DNA from: Nostoc sp. FACHB-280
GTDB lineage: Bacteria; Cyanobacteriota; Cyanobacteriia; Cyanobacteriales; Nostocaceae
Assembly (NCBI RefSeq): GCF_014697615.1
Contig: NZ_JACJSD010000007.1
Coordinates: 170,373 to 234,372, forward strand
Direction of reading: 5' to 3'
DNA length: 64,000 nucleotides
A program made the position numbers and the translations under genes. How positions within the stretch are numbered: the first letter of the stretch is position 1; every line of letters begins with the position of its first letter. The notes below the pieces were generated by a model, which saw only the letters and a program-made list of their open reading frames with translations, made no database searches and was not told where the DNA came from. Below, piece after piece: positions 26,052 to 33,334 of this stretch.

Positions 26052-26515
26052 AGTATTATTTCCGGGTGCGCTTCACTATGTTGAATTTATCAGTTTTTTT
26101 AGATATATAAATTCAGATTAACCGAACATCCCAACTCTGGTTTATTCTACATCTGATGAATTTTACTTTAATAGCAATCATATATATTTTATTCAGTAAT
26201 AAAAATATTTTTCAAGAAAATATGTATCCAAAATAACTGGTGAATATATTTTATAAAAATATAAAATTTTGACAAAATATAGGCAAATATCTAATTAATC
26301 TGATAACATCAGAAAACCGTTATGAAACTGCGTAGGATACATCCTAAAGAAATATCTTGGTATCTAGGGTGTTTATTAGCTGGCAAATTGCTTATTAATT
26401 AATAGCTGTTGACTTTAGCTATTTTGCCATAGCCTCAGTGATTGTCTTGAAATTTTTTCTTCAGAATAGCATCTATCTCTATTGACCGCTGCAAGTATTC
26501 AATTTGGAGACAGAT
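26052..26515. other. AT-rich intergenic region upstream of the BON lipoprotein
   Basis: A very AT-rich stretch. TTGACA at 26269-26274 followed 17 bases later by TAATTA resembles a sigma-70 promoter on the plus strand. A 26-codon frame starting at 26321 (MKLRRIHPKEISWYLG...) has no supporting features. The promoters of both flanking genes should lie here. Confidence 0.35.
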
Positions 26516-26950
26516 ATGAAAAAGTTATTTCCGTTGATTATCAGTAGTATTCTGTTAGTTAGTGCTTTTGGTTGTCAAGAAAATCATCAAGATACTGCTA
26601 AAAGTTCTACTAATAACCCAACTTCTCAAGCCTCAGCAAAACCCGCTTCTCAAACTACTCAAACTACAGGTAAAACACCTAAAAATACAACTGAGAAAAC
26701 AGCAGTAACCAAAAATACTCCTGTAACTACAAAGTCTGAGGATGAATTAAAAAGTGAAATTACCAAAAAGCTGAAAGCCGAGTTACAAAATAATAAATTG
26801 GAGGTAGAAAATAAAGCAGGAGATGTGGTAATTAAAGGTACTGCGACATCGAATGCAGAGTTACAAAAAGCTGAAAAATTAGTTAAGGAAGTCAAAGGTG
26901 TGAAGAATGTCAAGGTAGAAGCAAAAGTGGTAATACCTAATAAAATTTAA
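26516..26950 (+). CDS. BON-domain lipoprotein
   Basis: The start at 26516 (MKKLFPLIISSILLVSAFGC) follows GGAGA and gives a 144-residue lipoprotein with the lipobox SAFGC at residues 16-20. A Thr/Ser/Lys-rich linker of about 55 residues leads to one BON domain (LKSEITKKLKAELQNNKLEV, AGDVVIKGTATSNAELQKAE, GVKNVKVEAKV). BON domains bind membranes or glycans and are common in envelope-protective proteins of the OsmY type. It would be anchored in the periplasm or outer membrane. Two hairpins follow the stop. Confidence 0.87.
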   Translation: MKKLFPLIISSILLVSAFGCQENHQDTAKSSTNNPTSQASAKPASQTTQTTGKTPKNTTEKTAVTKNTPVTTKSEDELKSEITKKLKAELQNNKLEVENKAGDVVIKGTATSNAELQKAEKLVKEVKGVKNVKVEAKVVIPNKI

Positions 26951-26965
26951 CTTCAGTAAACCCCT

Positions 26966-27018
26966 CCCCTCAGACTGGAAGTCTGGGGCTATACAAACAA
27001 AGCCTGCGTAGGCAGGCT
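26966..27018 (+). terminator. Two adjacent hairpins after the BON gene
   Basis: CCTCAGACT (about 26968-26976) pairs with AGTCTGGGG (26980-26988), and AGCCTGC at 27001-27007 pairs with GCAGGCT at 27012-27018. The sequence resembles short palindromes that are scattered in cyanobacterial genomes. There is no long T run, so terminator function is plausible but not certain. Confidence 0.45.
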
Positions 27019-27151
27019 AATTATACTTAGTAGGATAGAGAGTCTTTGGATAAGTGCTGGTAAAGAATCATTACCGGATTCAACTAATTTGCATTTGACA
27101 GGGATAATTACTGTATTTTGTCCATCACAACAGATTTTTTGTGAGGGTGCT

Positions 27152-28108
27152 GTGCATAGAAGTTTTGATTTAAAGTGCTTATCTGAATTTATCAAAATCA
27201 CTAAATATACTAAAATAACTATTCCTGTGATTAGTCTGGCGATCGCAGCAATTATGCCTAATGCTGCCTTAGCTGAGACTGTGATGCAAAAAATTGCACG
27301 TACAGGGGTACTGACGGCTGGTACTAGTAAAGATGCTTTGCCTTTTGCATACACCGATAACCAAGGTAAATTAACTGGTTATTCGGTAGATATGTTAAAT
27401 GTCATCAAACAACAATTAGAAAAACAATTAGGTAAAAGAATTCAATTAAAATTAGTTGGGTTGACTCCTGCACAGAGAATTCCAAAAATAGTTAACCGGG
27501 AAGTTGATATTGTTTGTGATGCTAGTAGTTTTACCTGGGAACGAGATAAAAAGGTTGATTTTTCGGTGAGTTATGGTGTGACGGGGACGCAATTATTAGT
27601 GAAAGCAGGTAGTGATATTGGTTCGCCGGAATCGTTAATTGGGAAACGAATTGGGGTGTTAGCACAAACTACAAATGAATTAGCGATTAAACAGGTACAA
27701 CCCCAAGCTAAGTTGGTTTATTTGAAAACTCGTGCAGAAGGATATACAGCTTTAGAAGAAGGCAAAATTGATGCTTTTGCATCTGATAGTATTTTGTTGG
27801 AAGGATGGTTGCAAAAGGCGAAGAATCCTGATAATTTTGCGATCGCACCTGATCGACCTTTTTCACGAGAAGGTATTGCTTGTATGGTTCCAGAGGATAA
27901 TTCTAAGTTTCTCGATGCTGTAAATTATTCTCTGGTTAAGTTTATGCAAGGTTTTGTCAACGGCGATAGTAAATATGTGGCTATTTTTGACCGTTGGTTT
28001 GGGCCGCAAGGTGCGGTTTTTCTGAATCGAGATTTGCGCGATTTAACTGTGGAAACGATGCAATTGGTGATTGAGTTTCGTGAGGAAATTCCGAAGAGAG
28101 AACTGTAA
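27152..28108 (+). CDS. Amino-acid-type periplasmic substrate-binding protein (SBP family 3)
   Basis: An open frame reaches back to a TTG at 27089; I prefer the GTG at 27152, which has GAGGG four bases upstream, giving 318 residues. A signal peptide follows (ITIPVISLAIAAIMPNAALA, cleavage before ETVMQK). The domain has RTGVLTAGTSKDALPFAYTD, GYSVDMLNVIKQQLEKQLGK and NREVDIVCDASSFTWERDKK, characteristic of the family that binds polar amino acids. No permease or ATPase gene lies beside it, so it either serves an unlinked transporter or acts as a sensor ligand-binding protein. The gene runs towards the convergent channel gene. Confidence 0.9.
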   Translation: MHRSFDLKCLSEFIKITKYTKITIPVISLAIAAIMPNAALAETVMQKIARTGVLTAGTSKDALPFAYTDNQGKLTGYSVDMLNVIKQQLEKQLGKRIQLKLVGLTPAQRIPKIVNREVDIVCDASSFTWERDKKVDFSVSYGVTGTQLLVKAGSDIGSPESLIGKRIGVLAQTTNELAIKQVQPQAKLVYLKTRAEGYTALEEGKIDAFASDSILLEGWLQKAKNPDNFAIAPDRPFSREGIACMVPEDNSKFLDAVNYSLVKFMQGFVNGDSKYVAIFDRWFGPQGAVFLNRDLRDLTVETMQLVIEFREEIPKREL

Positions 28109-28159
28109 TTAGGGGTGTGTGGGTGTAAGGGTGTAAAGGGTGTAGGGGAAGAATATCTA

Positions 28160-28187
28160 CTCAGCACTCAGCACTCAGCACTCAGCA
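28160..28187. repeat. Heptamer tandem repeat (CTCAGCA)4
   Basis: Four perfect copies of CTCAGCA at 28160-28187 followed by a partial copy. The array includes the stop codon and last codon of the convergent channel gene. A reverse-complement array is at 49227-49254. Confidence 0.9.
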
Positions 28188-30170
28188 CTCAACATGAGCC
28201 GAAACTTGGCATTTACTCAACTCTTGTACTAAACGATGTGCTTGGTGCAAGTATAGGGGATGTTGGAGAGTGGCGGGTAATTGATTCATTAAAGTTCTGG
28301 CTAGGTGCATATCACAACCAGTAACTCGTGAAATTATGGTTGCGCCTTCAAATTTGGCTTCTGCGGAAATTGTTTTTTCGACTCGCACCAAGCAGTGTCC
28401 GGGTTTGATGCTTCCACGTTCAACGGCTTGCAGTCCTTCGATGGTGGCTAAGACGACCAAGCGATCGCCTACAATTAATTTGATATCATCGGCAGGCATA
28501 AACTTGGGTGTATGCTGTTTAGCTCTCAGATGAAAAATTGGTACTACTCGATAACCATAGGCAATATCAGCAATTAATTTGCCATTGAGGGTGTCTTCTA
28601 CTTCAATTTGATATTCGGTAACTAAAATTGTTTGGTTATGCAAACGAAATAAATTTAAAATATTTTCCCCAAATGCTGCACCCGCAAATGCTTCGGCGGC
28701 TAAAGCGTAAACTCCCATAATTCTGGCGTGAGGTAGCAACAGTCCAATATTTTCGCTAAAGCAAGGGTCAAAGGTACGAATAACTAAGTTAGCTTTTGGG
28801 TTGACAGTACTTGCTTTTAAAGCAATTTCCAAATTTGTCACTTCATCATCGGTGACAACCACAACACTTTTCGCTGTTGAAAGATTGACTTTCGTTAAAG
28901 CATGGTTGAGATTTCCCAAAACTAAGGGCATTTGGGGTAACATTCCTGATTCTAGGTCTTTGGTATTTACGCCTACCAAGGGTTGTTTGAGTTCTTGCAA
29001 CAACTGGGCGACACTCCGACCAACTCTCCCCATTCCCACTAATACTACATGGTCGGCTTTGGGGATGCGGGGACGGCGTTTAGAAAACTGAAATCTTGCA
29101 GATAAGACGCGTTCTGTCATTAAGGCGTAGAGAATACCAACGAACAGTGTACTAGTCACACTCGTGGTAATACTGAATAAATGCAGCCACCATGTCAGGG
29201 GAAAAGATATTTTTTGTTGTCCCCCAAAGACATCACCGTAACCGCCGAGACTCAATACCAAAGCCACATTTAGCGCATCTTGCCAAGAAAGGTCAGGATA
29301 CTGTGATTTGAAAAGCAGTGTTCCTAACAAAAATAAACTCACTAACAATAATGCCCCAACTAAAGCGACACGGCGAGTTTGGGTAGTTTCTTCCCAAAAC
29401 TGCGTTACTTTGTTGCGGAGATTTTGCCATGATATTTCTGTTAAAATCTCATACCAAAATTGCCCAAAGCTGTTCATTTGTTTTGGGGAAGTCTTGAGAT
29501 TTTCGGTGACTTCAATGTAAAAGATAGAGTCTCCGGGGAGGACTTTTGCATCTGGTTTCCATTGATAAAAACCTTTAGGTACTGGTTGACCGGCTGTGAC
29601 GTGAATAAGTACGCGGCGGTGGCTAGTATTAATTTGCGAAAGACAACAATAACTCCAGCGATGAGAAGCATGGATAGATACTGCGAAAACTTGGAGTAAA
29701 TGGTTTTCTAAATTAAAAAATCCTCTGGTTTCACAGCCTAATGCGGCTAAGGCTAAACTGTGGGCGGGTAATTGGGTGGCTTCAAAGGCGATAAAATTAC
29801 CCAAACTGTCTTGGAGTAAATCGTTGAGATTATTTTGGGCGGAACGGATAACTAAACGCACATGAGGGTTAAGCGATCGCGCTGCAAATGCCGCAGCTAT
29901 ATTCACCCGCTCATCACTTGTTACAATCAAAATTGCCCGACAATGTTTTATCCCTGCTTGTTCTAATATTTTCGGTTGCCGACAATCACCAATCACCAAT
30001 TTATCGATTAATTCTGGTAATTCTGTAATTTCCCAAGTGTGAGTATTTACTTGTTCAATTGCATTGACCTTAACGCCAAACTCCTTCAGCACAGATACAC
30101 AATATTGTCCTAAATTCCCCAGTCCACACACTAAGAAACAGTTCGGATCTGTTGTTGTATTGTGTTCCAT
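28182..30170 (-). CDS. Ion-channel protein with two RCK/TrkA-N modules
   Basis: A 662-residue protein. The N-terminus is a TrkA-N domain (FLVCGLGNLGQYCVSVLKEF, then VTSDERVNIAAAFAARSLNP). Two membrane helices (about residues 262-282 and 315-340) flank a pore loop with LSLGGYGDVFGG, so GYGD is kept but the preceding threonine/valine pair of TVGYGD is replaced. A second TrkA-N domain follows (VVLVGMGRVGRSVAQLLQEL) and a TrkA-C-like end. The plan RCK-TM-pore-TM-RCK differs from most bacterial potassium channels, which have only a C-terminal RCK. It probably gates potassium or another cation in response to nucleotides. The last residues (AHVEC) are encoded by a heptamer repeat. Confidence 0.86.
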   Translation of the reverse strand: MEHNTTTDPNCFLVCGLGNLGQYCVSVLKEFGVKVNAIEQVNTHTWEITELPELIDKLVIGDCRQPKILEQAGIKHCRAILIVTSDERVNIAAAFAARSLNPHVRLVIRSAQNNLNDLLQDSLGNFIAFEATQLPAHSLALAALGCETRGFFNLENHLLQVFAVSIHASHRWSYCCLSQINTSHRRVLIHVTAGQPVPKGFYQWKPDAKVLPGDSIFYIEVTENLKTSPKQMNSFGQFWYEILTEISWQNLRNKVTQFWEETTQTRRVALVGALLLVSLFLLGTLLFKSQYPDLSWQDALNVALVLSLGGYGDVFGGQQKISFPLTWWLHLFSITTSVTSTLFVGILYALMTERVLSARFQFSKRRPRIPKADHVVLVGMGRVGRSVAQLLQELKQPLVGVNTKDLESGMLPQMPLVLGNLNHALTKVNLSTAKSVVVVTDDEVTNLEIALKASTVNPKANLVIRTFDPCFSENIGLLLPHARIMGVYALAAEAFAGAAFGENILNLFRLHNQTILVTEYQIEVEDTLNGKLIADIAYGYRVVPIFHLRAKQHTPKFMPADDIKLIVGDRLVVLATIEGLQAVERGSIKPGHCLVRVEKTISAEAKFEGATIISRVTGCDMHLARTLMNQLPATLQHPLYLHQAHRLVQELSKCQVSAHVEC

Positions 30171-30272
30171 ATATTTGATGTTAGTCAGTAGATTTTACTT
30201 GACTTTTTTTAAATTAATTTATTAAAAATAAATTCTTTTATTAGTTTGTAGGGTGAGCATATAATACCCACC

Positions 30273-30560
30273 CTACGGTTGCTGTGTGAATTGCTGCGAG
30301 CCATGTATAACAGCCAAAACCTCTATTTGTTCAGGCTTAATGTAATAAATAATTCTATATGAACCTTCAATGACTTCACGAATCTGCTCAGTTTCAAACT
30401 CTGGCACAATTCTTCCAGATAAAGGAAAATTAGAAATTTGTTCCGAACGTCTGGTAATTCGATCTACTATCCTTGCTGCATATTGCGGTGAGTTTTGGGA
30501 AATGTAAGTGTAGATAGCCGATAAGTTTTCTATAGCTGTTTCTGTCCAAAAAACTTTCAC
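30273..30560 (-). CDS. ParE/RelE-superfamily toxin
   Basis: A 95-residue protein with the plasmid-stabilisation toxin pattern: FWTETAIENLSAIYTYISQN, ARIVDRITRRSEQISNFPLS and the C-terminal REVIEGSYRIIYYIKPEQIE. Proteins of this fold poison gyrase (ParE) or cut mRNA on ribosomes (RelE); the motif RVVP-like and the lack of clear RelE catalytic residues favour ParE. Its start overlaps the stop of the upstream antitoxin gene by four bases, a typical toxin-antitoxin arrangement. Confidence 0.9.
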   Translation of the reverse strand: MKVFWTETAIENLSAIYTYISQNSPQYAARIVDRITRRSEQISNFPLSGRIVPEFETEQIREVIEGSYRIIYYIKPEQIEVLAVIHGSQQFTQQP

Positions 30561-30745
30561 TCTGGTAGTCCGAATTTTGCCCTAACTGCTTGTACAGAAG
30601 TTACTCTACCAGCCTGAGAGTCAGCAAGTCCAGCCTCAATTACTTGTCTGACATAAATCTCATACATTAGGTCATCCCATGTACAATTATCTGGCAATTG
30701 CTCAATTAATTTTTTGGCTTCTTCTTTGATGTTTAGTTTTTCCAT
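30557..30745 (-). CDS. Antitoxin of the ParE-type module
   Basis: A 62-residue partner located directly upstream of the toxin. It begins MEKLNIKEEAKKLIEQLPDN and ends SVQAVRAKFGLPE; a central part (TWDDLMYEIYVRQVIEAGLA) is common in small antitoxins that accompany ParE toxins in cyanobacteria. It should bind and neutralise the toxin and repress the shared promoter. A dispersed hairpin repeat is just upstream at 30813-30843. Confidence 0.85.
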   Translation of the reverse strand: MEKLNIKEEAKKLIEQLPDNCTWDDLMYEIYVRQVIEAGLADSQAGRVTSVQAVRAKFGLPE

Positions 30746-30812
30746 ATATGTTTAAACAATCGCTTTATGTATATATTGTAGGCGATCGCAATTGCCTCAT
30801 CACATTCTCCAA

Positions 30813-30843
30813 GATCCCCGACTTCTTTAAGAAGTCGGGGATC
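30813..30843. repeat. Solo hairpin related to the 101-bp element
   Basis: GATCCCCGACTTCTT and its complement form a 31-base palindrome identical in type to the centre of the elements at 5955 and 25628, but the long flanking arms are missing. It lies between the toxin-antitoxin genes and the large pentapeptide gene and may serve as a terminator for the latter. Confidence 0.75.
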
Positions 30844-30856
30844 TGTGCCTCCAGAA

Positions 30857-32887
30857 TTATCCCAACCCAAACAGTTTAGAAATTACAGGTAATAATTTAT
30901 TTGCTGCTTCTACCAATGTGGCGACGGCGGGTAAGCCAGAAAATAAACCTTTTAACATGGTGATGGCTGTCTTTGCAACCTTTTGCTTAACAGGTTCTTG
31001 AGGATTTTGACCTGCTTCAGCTAAAGTTTTAACTTGTTCTAAAGCCTCGGCTTTATCTTCATCAGATAACTCTGATGATTGGGAAATTGCCGCTTGTAAT
31101 TGTGTGAGTAATTCTTTAATTCCTGGTTGCTCACTATTCGGGGAACTAGGTAAATCATTAATGGCAATATTTACATTGCCGCTAATTGTTCCTAAGTTGG
31201 CAACAGAACCACCACCCGCAATACCACTAACATTACTGCTGCCTTGAATACTAATGCCGCTAATATCAGACACTTTATTATCTCCTTCTATATAATATTT
31301 GGGCTGATTGAGAGCAGTTGTCAGCATAGTTTCTAAACTACGAATGCGATCGTCTTTTTCTATAAGTAATGATTGTTGACTTTGAGATAAAGCTTTGAGT
31401 TGATTATAATCTGCAAAATATTCGGCACTCAGTTGCGATTTATTAACATCTGCCGCAGTTTTGGCGCGGATTAATAATTTATCATCGCCGCGTTTCTCCA
31501 TTGCGACGATTTCTAATCCAGCTTCGGGGTGTTTTTCTGCTAATTTATTAAACGCAATAGCAATGGCGCGAGGGGCAACTTGTTGATTGTGATAAAGGTC
31601 GAGGGTATCAAAAATTGGTTGAATAAATTCGGCAAAGTCGCCGTCTTGAAAGACTTCTTGTTGATTATCTGGTTTGCGGAGGGGGTCGGGGTTTGTTGTG
31701 GTGGGTAAGCGTATGAAGATATATTCACACCTCACACCATGCAGTTTAGTTTCTCTGGTAATACCCCAATCTTCAATAAATGCACCTGTGAGAATTGCGC
31801 CTGTTAAATCGGTTGCGTCGAGTTGGGTTTGTTTGAGTTTGGCTCTGGATAAATCAGCATCTTGTAAATTAGCTTCACTGAGGTCAGCACCGATAAAGCT
31901 GGCATCTGCTAAATTAGCAGATTGTAAGTTTATACCCCGCAGGTTTTGGCGATCAAAGTTTTTGTCTTGTCCTTGTCCAGTAACTAGCAGTTGTCGTACT
32001 TGGGAATTTTGCAGATAGGTTTTACCAGGGCGGACACGGTCAAGCATTTTGGCTTGATGATAGCAAGTAAGGGTAAGGGTAGCATTGCGGAAATCTGTGC
32101 TTTCGAGTATGGCTTGGGAGAAATCAGCATTGGTTAAATTGGCGTTACGAAAGCTTGTACCGCCTGTAGTTGTAAAGGCAATAACAATATTACGAATTAG
32201 GGAATACTTCTCTTTTCTTTTCATCGCTTCCCAAGCGATGTAAATGTTCAGTAACGTTCCGACTCCAGCTATGGCTCCGGCAATTTTGTGAGATGGGGCA
32301 ATGGCGGTAGCGATTAAATACCCAAAGATTGCCAACGCAATAGCAAAGACAGCAGGAAAAGATGCTTCGATGGCAAAAATTCCAGCGAGAGTAACATATC
32401 CAGCCGCAGCAACGGCTCCAGCAATAGTTCCAACCACAACAAAAGCTACCGCAATAGCAAATGCTCCCACAATAGTAAAGGCTCCCATAAAAAAGGTTCT
32501 CGCAGCAGCAAAGGCTCCTATGAAAACAAATGCAAAAGCTCCTGAAGCATCTTTGAATCCTTTAAGGATTGTGATGAAATAGAAAGCAATTAATACGACT
32601 AAGACAACCCAGCCTGTAATATGGGTTTCATCAGTATTGCTAATTAAGTAAATATTGAAACTTAATAAATATACTGACAATCCCCACAAGGAATGCAAAA
32701 TCAAAATTAAACCTATTGCCCAACGTTTTTGCAGTCCAGCTTTGACGTTACTGAAGTTTGCGTCTGTGAGGTTAGCACCGTTAAAGTTTGCTCCTCGAAT
32801 GTCAGCATAGCTAAAGTTTGCACCTGCAAGGTTTTGTCCTTTGAAGTTGCGTCCTCGGAGATTTTGACCGGAAAAGTCTAAAGCCAT
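30857..32887 (-). CDS. Membrane pentapeptide-repeat protein with conserved C-terminal module
   Basis: The homology starts at MALDFSGQNLRGRNFKGQNL, so I use the ATG at 32887 (676 residues); the frame continues to 32911. Order of parts: pentapeptide repeats (residues 1-50); a long Ala/Gly/Phe-rich membrane region of about seven helices (50-225); a second pentapeptide block (about 235-390); a mixed domain with IQPIFDTLDLYHNQQVAPRA and PEAGLEIVAMEKRGDDKLLI; a coiled coil; and a C-terminus with VSDISGISIQGSSNVSGIAG, then GTISGNVNIAIN and a helical end VATLVEAANKLLPVISKLFG. I recall this C-terminal series from other cyanobacterial pentapeptide proteins, function unknown. The amphipathic end and membrane core could suit a membrane effector or scaffold. 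Confidence 0.85.
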   Translation of the reverse strand: MALDFSGQNLRGRNFKGQNLAGANFSYADIRGANFNGANLTDANFSNVKAGLQKRWAIGLILILHSLWGLSVYLLSFNIYLISNTDETHITGWVVLVVLIAFYFITILKGFKDASGAFAFVFIGAFAAARTFFMGAFTIVGAFAIAVAFVVVGTIAGAVAAAGYVTLAGIFAIEASFPAVFAIALAIFGYLIATAIAPSHKIAGAIAGVGTLLNIYIAWEAMKRKEKYSLIRNIVIAFTTTGGTSFRNANLTNADFSQAILESTDFRNATLTLTCYHQAKMLDRVRPGKTYLQNSQVRQLLVTGQGQDKNFDRQNLRGINLQSANLADASFIGADLSEANLQDADLSRAKLKQTQLDATDLTGAILTGAFIEDWGITRETKLHGVRCEYIFIRLPTTTNPDPLRKPDNQQEVFQDGDFAEFIQPIFDTLDLYHNQQVAPRAIAIAFNKLAEKHPEAGLEIVAMEKRGDDKLLIRAKTAADVNKSQLSAEYFADYNQLKALSQSQQSLLIEKDDRIRSLETMLTTALNQPKYYIEGDNKVSDISGISIQGSSNVSGIAGGGSVANLGTISGNVNIAINDLPSSPNSEQPGIKELLTQLQAAISQSSELSDEDKAEALEQVKTLAEAGQNPQEPVKQKVAKTAITMLKGLFSGLPAVATLVEAANKLLPVISKLFGLG

Positions 32888-32980
32888 CTGTAGTTTTACG
32901 CACTTAAGCAAATTTTACTACACGCTTAAGCTGATGAATAGTGCTGATAGCATTTCACAAAACTACTGCTATAGTCGCGC

Positions 32981-33153
32981 GAATATCAAAGGTTCTCGTG
33001 CGAATATCAGAACTTCATTAATGAGTATTCGAGGTTCATTCACGAATATCCAAGGTTCTCGTGCGAGTATTCAAGACTTCATTAATGAGTATCCGAGATT
33101 CATTCACGAATATCAAAGGTTCTCGCGCGAGTATTCAAGACTTCATTAATGAG
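32981..33153. repeat. 63-bp higher-order tandem repeat
   Basis: Built from 21-22-base units of three types, A (GAATATCAAAGGTTCTCGTGC), B (with ACTTCATTAAT at its end) and C (with GGTTCATTCAC), in the order ABC-ABC-AB. Each unit begins GA(A/G)TAT(C/T). One unit is 22 bases in two of its copies, which breaks any reading frame, so it is noncoding. It lies upstream of the large pentapeptide gene. Confidence 0.85.
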
Positions 33154-33201
33154 CCTTAAAGGATGTTTCAAAAGTCCTATTGTTGGTAGCCAAACATTTT
33201 A

Positions 33202-33280
33202 GATCCCCCCAACCCCCCTTTTTAAGGGGGGCTAAGAGTTTCTTAAAGTCCCCCTTTTTAAGGGGGATTTAGGGGGATCT
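33202..33280. repeat. 79-bp GATCCCCC dispersed element, copy 2
   Basis: Nearly identical to 9461-9540; differences are limited to the spacer AGAGTTTCTTAAAG versus AGAGACATCTTAAAG. It lies about 50 bases from the end of the 63-bp repeat region and downstream of the GH10-like gene. Confidence 0.85.
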
Positions 33281-33334
33281 GTAAGTGCCGATAAACACAA
33301 CAAACTACTTTTAAAAAAACCTCTTATAACTCCA

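Noticed and set aside
26321..26401. 26-codon frame upstream of the BON gene
   Set aside because: No ribosome binding site and no known counterpart; too short to support.
32934..33149. 71-codon frame through the 63-bp tandem repeat
   Set aside because: Units of 21 and 22 bases shift the frame, so the peptide repeats are not maintained; a noncoding repeat is the better reading.
32981..33153. Possible CRISPR array
   Set aside because: There are no unique spacers; all units are related to each other.
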